In this document: positions 1 to 10,170 of the stretch, in pieces
How positions within the stretch are numbered: position 1 is the first letter of the stretch
Layout of the letters: each line of letters opens with the position of its first letter
Source of the DNA: Hamiltosporidium tvaerminnensis
Lineage: Eukaryota > Microsporidia > Dubosqiidae
DNA length: 64,000 nucleotides
Direction: 5' to 3'
Assembly: GCA_022605425.2 (NCBI GenBank)
Contig: CM061248.1
Location: 1,054,001 to 1,118,000 of the forward strand
The notes under the pieces: generated by a model
Seen by the model: only the letters and a program-made list of their open reading frames with translations
What the model was told of the DNA's origin: nothing
The model's database searches: none
Program-made: the position numbers and the translations under genes

Positions 1-1850
1 TTCTGATTTCAATAAACATTTATGTGAAAGAGTAACAATAAAAAAAATTCTATGCCCGAAATATCAAAGAATATAAGTTGATTGCTTAAAAAATGTTCTA
101 AATAATTTAGCGAGATTTATACTTAAAAAGGAAGATCAATCTTTATATTTCCTTATTTGAAAAAAAAACAATTACAACAAGATGCCTCTGTTATAGGTTA
201 TATTCTTAGAAGACTATTCAGTAAACAATAAAAAAGACAAACCAAGTAATTATTATTGTGATATTACTATTTAAAACATTAGAAAAATATTTGTTTGCTT
301 TATCAAACATATTGATAACAATTTTTTATTCGGTTCGGCAGAATACACGTGTTTTATATTTTACTATTTGATATTGTAATTAAAAGTTTAATCTTGAAAA
401 CGATTCTGCCTGTATCAAAAACATTATAGATTCAGGCTTGAAAGGCAAATAGACGCGGCCAAGGTGATTTCTAGTTCAGAAACAGAAAAAATAAATAATA
501 AAATCACCATTTTTTAGGAATTTTACCGTTTTTAATCTTAACTAAAAATTATATAAGCGTGAAAATAACAAAAAGACGGAATGGATCAAAATAATCATTC
601 GGTTGTTTGTAGAAGATGATTCTCTAAAACATTTCAAATTATATAATGACACACTAATCGATAATAAACGCTTTTCCAGGCATACGTATTATGAAAGGAT
701 GTTAAAACTCTATGGTATACCAAATTGGTATTTTTAGAGCAAATATATTAAAAAAAAACAAAGTGCACGGATAGCAAGTCAAGGCGTTGGGCAAGAAATA
801 AGTTACGAAATCGTACAATAAGTTGAAGTTAATTGGGTCTTTTAAATGTTTCTAATCTTTTTTTTCCATTAATAATGGCTTCGTCGGAAGATAATTAGTG
901 GAAATTGAAGCATTTTTCAAAAATGATCATTGAAGTAATTCGATATAGTGTAATTTATTTATTGCGCATTTATTCCACTGAAAAATTAGATTTTGTATCA
1001 AGATTTGTACACAGAGAATATACATGACATTTTTAAATTCTGACGGCTTAGCCATTCAAAAAAAAAACAATAAAATAACATTTTGGGACTTTAATTTCGT
1101 CGATTTGCATACAAATAACAATCTAACTTAACAAAAAGGTTTTGGAAATTCGATTCAACAAAATCGTTTCTTTGATCTTATAATTTTAACAAGAGATCTT
1201 CTGAAAACGAGAATACTAGGTATTAAATTCAAAGTTTTTTGGTAAAATATTTTAATATCGTTTAGTAGCTATGCTTTCGCTTTAAACTAACAAATTAGAG
1301 TGTATTATGAATAAAATGCAAGAAAAATACAAAAATGAAACCTAACTTAATTCATTATGTTTTAATTTTCTCTATTTATAAAATATTCCATAAGCAAATC
1401 CTAAAAATGCTCAATAATATTCATGTAAAAATAAAAATCTAATCACAGTGAAATCAAATAAGCAGGGGTATTTAGGAGTTTTTTACGATTATAACTCTTT
1501 ATTTTTGGTGGTATTGCGCGATAATTGGTTATTAACGCTTTAAAACATAGTTCTAACTAATTTGATAACAATATCTAAAAATTTAGAATCTTGAAAACAG
1601 CAGAGAAATTCTAAACCGGTATATAGCCTAAACCTCTTCCTTTGTAGATTTAAAATGATGTAAAATGACCTGCTTGAATAATAAATAAAATAGTTATTGT
1701 TTTTTGTAACAGACATATCTATTTTCCTTTTTTTTTGATTTTGATTTTTTTTTAAAAAAAAAAAATTTACATGTTCGTATAATAAAGCTTTTTTATGAAT
1801 CAAGTTAAACATATTTATAATAAAAACGTAAAAAGACTATTCAGTTAAAA
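1..1850. other. gene-free AT-rich stretch
   Basis: I see no supported gene here. The stretch is AT-rich with many stops in all frames. A slightly GC-richer patch near 420-720 has short frames that could be a decayed element, but nothing in it is recognisable. Confidence 0.5.
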
Positions 1851-1906
1851 AAAATATAATTTGATAATTTATTAAAATATAAAATTTTCCGAACTTAATC
1901 TACATT

Positions 1907-2540
1907 TTAATTTCTCAGCACGAATTTCAAATAAATTTGTGCAAAAAAAATATTTGTCAATATAAGAAAAATAGAAATACAAGTCAATAAACAATTATAA
2001 CCTTTACTTCCTCTCATGTATTTATAAAATAAATATAGAATGATCAAATAGTAAAGCGAAAAAAGGGTTTTAAAGATATTTTTAAAATCCGATACCACAG
2101 ATAAACAAAGTAAAAATGTATTTTCAAAAAAAAGTGTAAAAATATATTTAAATTCTAGCTTTAAAACAAAATCCTGATGTCGATGAATATGCCGTGGCTC
2201 ATGGTTTAAATTTTGAATATTATTATCACTATCTAAAGTTTGCATAGAGGATGGTGGTGGTACAGTTTGTTGATTTGAAGAAGAATTTGTAACAAATATA
2301 TTGCTGTTTGTGAAACTCTGTGCAATTCTGCTAGAGCCATTTACATCCGTTGTTAGAATTTCATCATCTTCAGTTTCTAGCATAAAACTTTCATTTGTAA
2401 CCACATTATTTAAAATCGAATTTCTATTCATACCTAACGATTTTTTCTTTGCTATAAATGCTGCTGTCAAAACAATCAATTGTAATTTATTTAATAATAT
2501 CGTAAATTCTTTTATATTTATCGTGATAACATAATTAATC
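1907..2540 (-). pseudogene. small membrane protein, paralogue of the 12.9-13.5 kb copy, start codon out of frame
   Basis: The function is not recognised. The frame encodes about 190-210 residues: an N-terminal hydrophobic segment, the motif KSLGMNR, a Ser/Asn/Thr-rich linker of about 80 residues, then two strongly hydrophobic segments separated by the motif FYKYMRGSK. The same layout and motifs occur in the broken copy at 12885-13461, so this is a real paralogous family and not a chance frame. The homologous N-terminus continues upstream of the first usable start (a TTG at 2477-2479) to about 2535. There the ATG that matches the paralogue's start is out of frame because of about one extra base. 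Either translation starts at the internal Met of GMNR, or the gene is broken. Flanking DNA is also similar between the two copies, which indicates a segmental duplication. It is probably a lineage-specific membrane protein. Confidence 0.5.
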
Positions 2541-2599
2541 TAAAAAGATAAGGTCTATATTTATTAAAAATCTGTTTTAAAATAGCTTTTTATAATGTT

Positions 2600-4300
2600 T
2601 TTCAATGTATTATACAGTATTTTTATCGTATTTATCATTAATTGAAGCAACTAAGTCTTTTATAAAAAGTGTTTATAATTATTTTAAAATCAATTTATAT
2701 TAAAGATAACTTTTTTGTTATAATTAAAGTAACAGAAACATTCTTTTCACAATTAAAAATATTTAGAATATTTTAGTTAGAAACCTCCATTGATAAAATC
2801 AGTAATATTTTTAATATGGATGATTTGCTTAATATGGTGTATCGCCTTATTTAGTCATATGGTTTTGTGTCATGTTGTATTTATATTAGACAGTCTTTAT
2901 AATTTTTAATTCATGTTTTGATTCATGTCATTGTATACGAAATTTATGTTTACAAATTTGGCTTTTGTTTATCTAATTTCTTTGTCTTTTTTTCGAACAT
3001 ATTTGGTTACAATGACTTATACCTCTTTCTTTTCTTTGTTGTCTATACCCGCCTCGTGGTCATTTGGTTTTAACTACAAACTTATTTATCAATATGGATA
3101 AATTATTACTACGTTAAAATTAGTATTTCATCGACCGAATTCAGTATTTTGTTTTTAATGATAATCTTTAATTTTACCAGTTATTTGTTTTATGACATTT
3201 CTAAAAAAATATCCATCTGATCGTAAACATAAAATTAGTTTCCATTAAGATCCATTAAGAGGTATCAAATCAATAGAAAACAAGTAATTTTTAGTTGTTT
3301 TTCCGAAGAATGAATTTCAATAAGTTTAAGATAAGAATTCAGACTGCGATATCTATTATCTTATTTTATATTAGAATTAAATCTGTTTGATTTCTTGGTA
3401 TTATTTAATCCAGTTATGTTATATCATAATGTGGATAGGTGAAGATTTTAAAAACTATCTGTTTGGCAATGAATATGTGAAAATCATTGTTGACATTTTA
3501 GTGTTGTATAAACCACGTCAAATTGATAGACCAACCACCTATAATGCCGAGTTAGAACAGATTAAATGAAACAATTGGAAAATTTCCTGTTGTTTATCCT
3601 CGACATTGAGAGGTAAAAGAGGAATGGAATAAACAAATATAATTTTATTTTACTCAAATACTTATCTCTCAAGTTGAAAAACATTCTTATCTTTCTAGCA
3701 TTGGCTGTTTCTTTCCTTCGTTATGAACACAATCAACTGATGAATTAAAGCTTTATTTTAGGATTGTAAACTTTTCTGGTCATTTTCTCTTTTTGATGGG
3801 TAGGACGTATTCACAGAGAAAATCTTAAATTTACAAAATATAAATAGAGTGAATAAAATGTCTTAATTGAACATAATGAAATAAACCACGATATCCTACT
3901 AGACGATTGATAAAAGATAGAATCAGAAGACAAGAAAAAAAGCAGAGTAAAACGAACTAAGCTTTGATTTTTTTTAATTCTATTTATTTATCCATTCATT
4001 GTTTTCTTGAGTTAATTGAAAGAGAAAGACACGGAAAATTCTTCATTTAGCGAACATAAAAACGCTCTTTGAGTATTTCAAAGCTGTCCTAAAGGCCGAA
4101 TACACGAATGGTAGAACAAATCAAGGCTTGGCATAAGTAAGGAGCCAATATTTAATTTTACTCCTGAAACCTTGTGTTATATTACTACAACTGTAATTTT
4201 ATTTTTCGGCGTTTAAACATTCCTTAATCATCACATCTTACAAAAGAAGGGGTCAAATTTTTTACTCTAAAAATTTTTAATTTTCTATTTTTTATTATTA
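2600..4300. other. gene-free intergenic region
   Basis: No gene is supported. A 60-codon frame at 3387-3569 is within chance expectation. Around 3595-3640 lies a short block (core GAGGTAAAAGAGGAA) that recurs at about 51195-51240, so part of this stretch is dispersed-repeat derived. Confidence 0.45.
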
Positions 4301-4340
4301 CGGTTTCTCTATTTTTTATTATTTAACTGATTTTATTTAA

Positions 4341-4345
4341 CCCCC
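4341..4345 (+). promoter_or_regulatory. CCC-type start-proximal signal of SPT16
   Basis: A run of five C sits 6 nt before the SPT16 ATG, inside an otherwise almost C-free, T-rich leader. Short C runs close upstream of the start codon are a known feature of microsporidian genes. The same arrangement is seen here before PIK1, the 14-3-3 gene and the AIG1-like gene. Confidence 0.55.
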
Positions 4346-4351
4346 TTTTTT

Positions 4352-6391
4352 ATGTCAGAAATTCAGTTAAACATCCAAAGATTTAAAAAAAATATTCAAC
4401 GCTTACGTGAGTACATTCCTCCTTCTTCCACACTTTTTGTAATTTTAGGAAAACCAGAAGATGAACAGCCATTTGATACCAATTCAGCCGTATTTTTATT
4501 TCTTTTTGGTTATGAATTTCCCGAAACAATTCTTCTTATAAATGATTCAAATATGACAATCATTACTTCACCTCGTAAAGCCTGTATATTGGAACAGCTC
4601 TATCCTCACACTTCTCTTACACTTTTAGTTCGTAGAAAAGACAATTCAAATTTAAACGAAATAAAAGAAAAAATTTCTACTTTTACATGCATAAACGTTG
4701 TAGAGAAAGAAGGACTGAAAGGTTCTTTTGAACAGAATTTTGATATTTCTTCGTATGTAGACATAAAACCGCAATTACTTCATGTATTCAAGATTAAAGA
4801 GGATTACCAACTTGAATCTATTCAAATAGCTTCTCATCTCGCTTCTTATTTTGTTGATCAAGCAAAGACTTTTATAATTAATTCTTTTACAAATTCTTTA
4901 AAAAAAACGCATTTAGAAATTTCCAATTTTTTAGAAGAAATTATGGACAAACCAATAAATATAAATTTACCTGAAAATTTACATTTCGAACAAGACAAAT
5001 TAGAATTTGCATTTACGCCTTTCATTCAGTCAGGTGAAGCTATAAATATTTCTTCTTTCACTGAAAATCCATTTGAATCTTCATATTTAGAATTACCATT
5101 TGTTATTATAAAAATAGGTGTTAGATACGATGGTTACTGTTCTGAGATTTCTCGTACGTTTCTAATTAATCCAAACCAAGAAAGAATTGATTATTTAGAT
5201 TCACTTTATAAATTAAGAGATTTCATTTCTTCAAAAATTTTACCTGGAAGTGATTCTTCTGTTCTTAAAAAAAATATTTCTGAATTTATAAATTCGTGTG
5301 ATATTTCTTTGGATGGATCTGTGTTTTACTCAATTGGTTTACTTATTAATGAAGGATTTTGTATAAATTTATTTGATGAAATAAATGAAGATTTTAAAAT
5401 TGAAAAAAATATGACTTTCGTTATAAATATAAATTCCAAAAATATGATTTTATCCGACACGATCCAAATTTTAGAAGATAAAATAATTTTTTTAACTTCA
5501 AAAAAAACCAAAGAAAATTTCATTTTAAATATTTTATTAAAAGAAGGCCGACTTAAAGTAAATGAAAAATTAGGATTTCGTGTTCGAAGTAAAGAAAAAG
5601 AAGTTGAAAAAAATATTCAAAGAAAAGAACATCAAAAAGATTTAATGAATGATTTGATAGAAGAGATGTTAGAAAAATATAAAAAAATTAAAAAAGATAA
5701 TATTGGAGATTCAGAAATAAAAGAAGAAATATTTATTCCGTATAAAAAAGAAAATTTAATTCCTCGAGAAAGAAAACTCAAAGTAGATTTTAAACATGAC
5801 AGTATCCTTATACCTGTTTATGGATATTTAATACCTTTTCATATTTCTTTAGTAAAAAATATTAGTAAAAATGAGGATGGCAGTTTTTCTTTTTTAAGAA
5901 TTAATTTTTCTACAGAAAGTAATTTACAAAAAACTGAATTTTTAAAATCTTTAACTTATAAAGGAAATACGCATCATATTGGTGATTTATTTAGAGAAAT
6001 AAATGAATTAAAAAAAGATTTTTTAATTAGAAAAGAAGAAAAAAAGAATTTTAAAGATGTGATTGAGCAGGACACTTTGGTAGAAATAAAAGGAAAGAAA
6101 AATGTTTTAAGTGATGTTTTAGTTAAAACAGATTTCAAAATGGGTTCTAAGAAAATGAAACCTTCTAATTTAGAAATTCATCAGAATGGCTTCAAATATA
6201 CCGGTGATATTTCTTTAGAAATTTTATTTTCTAACGTAAAACACTGTTTCTACCAAGAGGGAACCCTTGAAAACAGAACAATTTTACATTTTAATTTGAA
6301 CAGTCCAGTCATCGTAAATTATTTAAATTCTTCAAAAAAAACTAAAAATTTTCAATTTTTTAAAGAAGTCGGAGTAAATTCAGCCCACTGA
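4352..6391 (+). CDS. SPT16: FACT complex subunit SPT16, N-terminal and middle part (679 aa)
   Basis: Spt16 is the large subunit of the FACT histone chaperone, which disassembles and reassembles nucleosomes ahead of and behind RNA polymerase II. This frame carries the N-terminal lobe and the catalytically dead M24 peptidase-like domain (about residues 1-390), a Lys/Glu-rich linker (about 400-470), and the middle domain up to the conserved segment ending FFKEVG. The start is the ATG just after a CCCCC signal. The frame stops at 6389-6391, but the homology continues without a gap in another frame (next entry). Together the pieces give about 930 residues, compared with roughly 1035-1050 in yeast and human. 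The split may be an indel, a sequencing error, a tiny intron or programmed frameshifting. The identity is well supported because the C-terminal part is diagnostic. Confidence 0.88.
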   Translation: MSEIQLNIQRFKKNIQRLREYIPPSSTLFVILGKPEDEQPFDTNSAVFLFLFGYEFPETILLINDSNMTIITSPRKACILEQLYPHTSLTLLVRRKDNSNLNEIKEKISTFTCINVVEKEGLKGSFEQNFDISSYVDIKPQLLHVFKIKEDYQLESIQIASHLASYFVDQAKTFIINSFTNSLKKTHLEISNFLEEIMDKPININLPENLHFEQDKLEFAFTPFIQSGEAINISSFTENPFESSYLELPFVIIKIGVRYDGYCSEISRTFLINPNQERIDYLDSLYKLRDFISSKILPGSDSSVLKKNISEFINSCDISLDGSVFYSIGLLINEGFCINLFDEINEDFKIEKNMTFVININSKNMILSDTIQILEDKIIFLTSKKTKENFILNILLKEGRLKVNEKLGFRVRSKEKEVEKNIQRKEHQKDLMNDLIEEMLEKYKKIKKDNIGDSEIKEEIFIPYKKENLIPRERKLKVDFKHDSILIPVYGYLIPFHISLVKNISKNEDGSFSFLRINFSTESNLQKTEFLKSLTYKGNTHHIGDLFREINELKKDFLIRKEEKKNFKDVIEQDTLVEIKGKKNVLSDVLVKTDFKMGSKKMKPSNLEIHQNGFKYTGDISLEILFSNVKHCFYQEGTLENRTILHFNLNSPVIVNYLNSSKKTKNFQFFKEVGVNSAH

Positions 6392-6419
6392 CACATTTAA
6401 ATTAAAAAATGATGAATTT

Positions 6420-7139
6420 ATGGAAATGATGTTGGATAAAGAAGAACAAGAAAAAAGAAAATTAGTAAATGACGAATTTAAAAAATTCTGTAACAAATTA
6501 GAAGAATACGGATTGGTAGTTCAAATTTTACTTAAAAATGGATTTTACGGTGTTCCTTATAAAGAATCTGTCCTCCTCTCACCAACAATGGAATGTCTTG
6601 TAAATTTAACAGAATTTCCTTTTTTTATTTTAACTTTAAAAGAAGTAGAAGTTGTTAATTTTGAAAGAATGATTTTTGGTGTAAAAACATTTGACATGGT
6701 TTTTGTTATGAAAGACAAAATAAATTTACAAACAGTTTCTATTTTCTCAGTTGATAGTTCAGAATCTTTAAATTTAAAAGATTGGCTTGATTCTAATAAT
6801 ATTGTTTTTATAGAAACAAGTGTAAATTTACAGTGGAATAATCTTTTAAAAAGTATTTTAAAAGATCCGCTTTCGTTCTATGAAAATGGTGGATGGGTAG
6901 AATTAATGGAGAATAGAAGTGAAAGTGAAGAAGAAAGTGAAGAAGAGAGTAGTACTGTTAGTAGTGTAAGTACTGTAGATGAAGAAGTACTTAGTGATGT
7001 TAGTGTTATTAGTAGTGAGAGTGAAGTGGTAGGAGAAGAAGAAAGTGATTTTGATAGTGGAGAGGAATATGGGGCAAGTGAGGAGGATGATTGGGAGGAC
7101 AGTGAAGAAGAAGAAAAGCCAAAGAAGAGGAAGAGGTGA
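6420..7139 (+). CDS. SPT16: FACT complex subunit SPT16, C-terminal part (239 aa), in a different frame
   Basis: This frame matches the Spt16 pleckstrin-like middle domain and acidic tail. Family landmarks are visible: FYGVPYKESVLLSPT, LVNLTEFPFF, the segment around VVNFERMIFGVKTFDMV, KDWLDSNN, and DPLSFYENGGW. These are followed by a long Glu/Ser/Asp tail that ends in the basic NLS-like KPKKRKR. The open frame extends upstream of its first ATG to about 6376 and overlaps the end of the preceding frame. It reads PTDTFKLKNDEF into the first Met, so it is the continuation of the same gene and not a separate one. There is no CCC signal or spacing suggesting an independent start. The acidic tail, which contacts H2A-H2B in the family, is encoded by a strongly purine-biased strand. 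Confidence 0.88.
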   Translation: MEMMLDKEEQEKRKLVNDEFKKFCNKLEEYGLVVQILLKNGFYGVPYKESVLLSPTMECLVNLTEFPFFILTLKEVEVVNFERMIFGVKTFDMVFVMKDKINLQTVSIFSVDSSESLNLKDWLDSNNIVFIETSVNLQWNNLLKSILKDPLSFYENGGWVELMENRSESEEESEEESSTVSSVSTVDEEVLSDVSVISSESEVVGEEESDFDSGEEYGASEEDDWEDSEEEEKPKKRKR

Positions 7140-7300
7140 TGTGAGGGTGGGAGGGGTGTGGGAGGTGTGAGGGTAGGAAGAGGTGATGTGGGTGTGGGGA
7201 TGTGGAGGTAGATAGAGATGTGTGAGGTATGAGTATAATAAAGTATGAGTATAATAAAGTATGAGTGTAGGAAAGTATGGATTAGGAAAGTAGGAAAGGC
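7140..7300 (+). repeat. G-rich, purine-skewed tract with short tandem repeats after SPT16
   Basis: Immediately after the SPT16 stop the plus strand becomes very G-rich with almost no C (runs such as GGGTGGGAGGGG). It then shows about three near copies of a 16-bp unit beginning GTATGAGTATAATAAA. This is exceptional in a genome this poor in GC and could form G-quadruplex DNA or RNA in the 3' UTR. Confidence 0.6.
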
Positions 7301-7750
7301 TAATTGTGTTAATTTATTTTTTTATAATGGATTACCATTTTCTAAGAAAAGTTTTAATAATTTAAGGGAATAATTTTAGGAGTAAAAATATTTATTTTTA
7401 TTTACATTTCTTTTATTTCTTTATATTTCTTTATATTTCTTTTTATGTTTAAATAGTTTTTAATTTCTTATTTTATTTTAAATTTTTATTTCTTTATATT
7501 TTTATTTTTATTTTCTTAATTACATTTAAATTTACATTTTTATTTTTATTTTTATTTCTATTGATTTATAGTGTTTATTTAACTCAAATAAACAAACAGA
7601 TAAAAAAAACAGATTAAATAAAAATAATGTAAGAATCTATTGAAACACTAAAAGAAAGAATCTATTTCTAAAAACCAAAAGCAATAAAATTCAGAAAATC
7701 TATTTAAAAAAATTTAAATAAAAAAATATTTTTTTTAAAATTTAAAAAGT
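7301..7750. other. low-complexity AT-rich spacer
   Basis: The spacer is T-rich low-complexity sequence (repeated TTTATTTC/TTTATATTTC words), then A-rich sequence, up to the tRNA. No gene is visible. Confidence 0.6.
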
Positions 7751-7822
7751 TGCGTTCCCCGAGTATCGATCTCGGGACCTTTAGATCTTCAGTCTAACGC
7801 TCTCCCACTGAGCTAGGAACGC
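7751..7822 (-). tRNA. tRNA-Phe (anticodon GAA)
   Basis: Reading the minus strand, a full cloverleaf folds. The acceptor stem GCGTTCC pairs with GGAACGC, followed by discriminator A. The D arm is GCTC/GAGC around AGTGGGA. The anticodon stem TTAGA/TCTAA encloses the loop CTGAAGA, giving anticodon GAA. The variable loop is AGGTC. The T arm is CCGAG/CTCGG with loop ATCGATA. There is no intron. It is transcribed away from PIK1, whose ATG is only about 40 bp from the tRNA 5' end. Confidence 0.95.
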
Positions 7823-7852
7823 TTATATTCAAATTAAAAATATATTTAAGAA

Positions 7853-7855
7853 CCC
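7853..7855 (+). promoter_or_regulatory. CCC start-proximal signal of PIK1
   Basis: A CCC triplet in an A/T-only leader, 8 nt before the PIK1 ATG, matches the microsporidian start-proximal signal. It lies between the tRNA-Phe gene and PIK1, so the promoter must be very compact. Confidence 0.45.
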
Positions 7856-7863
7856 TTATTTTG

Positions 7864-9759
7864 ATGAATGGATTGAAGACTTCGAAAACAGAGGAAACAA
7901 AAATGTGGTTGCATAGACTTTTTAATTCTTCTTATTTTAATACTTGGATGGTAGTTTCTTATTTATATCGGTATCCTTCTACAGGTATACAGTATTACCT
8001 GTGTAAGAAATTGGAATATAAAAAAGATGTATTGGTTGTGTTACCAGAGTTAGTGCATATATTCTTTTTTCATACTGAAGATATTGTAAGTTTACCTATT
8101 TATAATCTTTTTCTATTTCATTCTAAAAAAAGCAGAAAATTTTGTTTATCTTTATATTTTCTATTAAAGACGTATTTAGGAACTTTAGAAACTGAACAAA
8201 ACAAGTTATGTATCTTACTGATTGGAGAGATATATGAATGTGATTCTTTACGAGAAGAAAGAGAAAAATGTAAAAGAAAATTAATTTTTAATCCGATTTC
8301 TTCTTTTTTAAAGTATTTGGATTGTAAAAATATTTTGTTTAAAAACTTAATTTATAATCATTTGAATGGTTATAATTATCTAAGTTTTAAGACAATAAAA
8401 ATACCGAAAGTGGAATTAATATTTCCTAATTTGAAAGGAATTTTATTTTATTTTGTAAAATCTATATCTTGGATTATTTCTGATTCTCTTTTTAATTGTT
8501 TAAAAGATTATGAAAAGATATTTAGCAATAAAAGATTTCGATTTAAAGAAAGAGGTAGAAAAAGTAGGTTATTTTATGGAAAATCTTTTGAAAAGAAAGA
8601 TTTGACGAGTAATATTTCTTTTTTTGAGGAATTGATTGAAATTTCTAAACGATTGAAATATTTACATAAGAATATGAGACAAAAGGGATTAGAAATAGAG
8701 ATAGGACTTGTTAATTATAATTTACCGGCAAAAATTTATATTCCTTTTCTTCCTACTGGTAAGTATATCTTAAGAATATTGTTGGATCATTCTTATATTT
8801 TAGATTCTGCTGAGAATTCACCGTATTTGATTGTTTTGGAGATTGCGGATGAGTATATAAATAGAAATGAGATAATTTCTGAGGAAACACGAAATGTTGC
8901 AGTAATTTTGAACCAACTTACTACTCTGGAAATTACAAAAAAATATGAAGCGAATATAATTAAACAAAAAATAATTGAAAATTTACAAAATATTTCACAA
9001 AATAAACTTTATATGAGCAGTTGGAGTACAAAAAGAGAAACAATAAAAAGTCAATCAGTATATTCCAACTTAAGAGGATGGAATATAAAATCTATGATAG
9101 TTAAAACAGGAAATGATTTACGACAAGAAATGATAGCTTCTCAACTTTTAACTGAAATGATAAATATTTGGAAAGAAGAAAAACTTGATATTTGGGTTTT
9201 GAATTATGGAATATATTTGATTGGAAGTGATTGTGGATTCATTGAAACAATAACTGATGCGTATTCGATACACGCAATTAAAAAAAGAAATATTTCTAAG
9301 AAAAAATCGTATTTTTTAAAAAGTTATTTTTTAACAAAATACGGACCAGAACACAGTGGGGAATATAAACGAGCATTAAGAAATTTCTTAATTTCTTTAG
9401 TAGGATACTCATTAGCAACATATATATTACAGATTAAAGATAGACACAACGGTAATATTTTAATAGGTAAAGATGGACATATAATACATATTGATTTTGG
9501 ATTTATACTTGGAGACCATCCAGGTTTCTATAGAGTAGAGACAGCACCATTTAAGATATCAAGAGAGTATTGTGATTTACTTGGTAATTTAGTAAATGAT
9601 TTTAAATCTTTATTTCTTGAAGGTTTTCTTTCACTTAGAAAGTATAATGATAGATTGTGTAGAATTATAGAAATTATGATGGAAAAATCAAAAGTGAAAT
9701 GCTTAAATAAAAACTCATTGATTTATTTTAGAGAAAGATTTAAATTAGATTTAGGGTGA
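7864..9759 (+). CDS. PIK1: phosphatidylinositol 4-kinase, PIK1 / PI4K type III beta
   Basis: The enzyme phosphorylates phosphatidylinositol to PI4P, in yeast mainly at the Golgi and nucleus. The protein has about 631 residues. A divergent lipid-kinase-unique helical region lies near the N-terminus (about 15-70). The PI4K-specific block with LVNYNLPAKIYIPF and the SAENSPYLIVLE segment lies at about 283-327. The kinase domain then runs from about 405 to the end, with VKTGNDLRQE, the catalytic loop IKDRHNGNIL (about 525-534), HIDFGF (about 543-548) and ETAPFK. The catalytic Asp of DRHNGN and the DFG are intact. The ending FRERFKLDL is typical of the PIK1/beta type. At 631 residues it is much shorter than yeast Pik1 (about 1066), a usual microsporidian reduction. 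The first ATG of the frame was chosen; it has a CCC signal 8 nt upstream. Confidence 0.93.
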   Translation: MNGLKTSKTEETKMWLHRLFNSSYFNTWMVVSYLYRYPSTGIQYYLCKKLEYKKDVLVVLPELVHIFFFHTEDIVSLPIYNLFLFHSKKSRKFCLSLYFLLKTYLGTLETEQNKLCILLIGEIYECDSLREEREKCKRKLIFNPISSFLKYLDCKNILFKNLIYNHLNGYNYLSFKTIKIPKVELIFPNLKGILFYFVKSISWIISDSLFNCLKDYEKIFSNKRFRFKERGRKSRLFYGKSFEKKDLTSNISFFEELIEISKRLKYLHKNMRQKGLEIEIGLVNYNLPAKIYIPFLPTGKYILRILLDHSYILDSAENSPYLIVLEIADEYINRNEIISEETRNVAVILNQLTTLEITKKYEANIIKQKIIENLQNISQNKLYMSSWSTKRETIKSQSVYSNLRGWNIKSMIVKTGNDLRQEMIASQLLTEMINIWKEEKLDIWVLNYGIYLIGSDCGFIETITDAYSIHAIKKRNISKKKSYFLKSYFLTKYGPEHSGEYKRALRNFLISLVGYSLATYILQIKDRHNGNILIGKDGHIIHIDFGFILGDHPGFYRVETAPFKISREYCDLLGNLVNDFKSLFLEGFLSLRKYNDRLCRIIEIMMEKSKVKCLNKNSLIYFRERFKLDLG

Positions 9760-9969
9760 TAAAGAAATAGAAAAATATGTTGTGGATTTAATCAATTGGA
9801 GTTTTAATAGTATGTCGACTGGGTTGTACGATTCTTATCAGTATTTCTCACACGGATATCTTAAATAAATCAATTGATTCTTCTTTTATTTTATATAAAA
9901 TTAAAGTGGAGAGAGGATAATCTAAAAGTGAGAATATTCTATTAAATAATGTAAATATATTTGGAGAAA

Positions 9970-10170
9970 TTAGTTATCAGTAAATAAAATTAGTTATTGT
10001 TAAATATAATTAGTTATTATTATAATAAGGTATTTATTATTATAATAAGGTATTTACCAATAAATAAAGTAGTTACTACTAAATAAAGTATTTACCAATA
10101 AATAAAGTATTTACCAATAAATAAAGTACTTACCAATAAATAAAGTACTTACCAATAAATGAGGTAGTTA
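9970..10170 (+). repeat. minisatellite, ~18-bp unit AATAAAGTATTTACCAAT
   Basis: About five near-identical 18-bp units occur between roughly 10055 and 10160, preceded by degenerate variants (TTATTATTATAATAAGG-type). Differences between units are single bases. The array lies downstream of PIK1 and just before the first ~710-bp dispersed repeat. Confidence 0.85.

Noticed and set aside
9970-10170. Possible CRISPR-like array
   Set aside because: The 18-bp units are directly adjacent with no unique spacers, and the genome is eukaryotic. It is a minisatellite.
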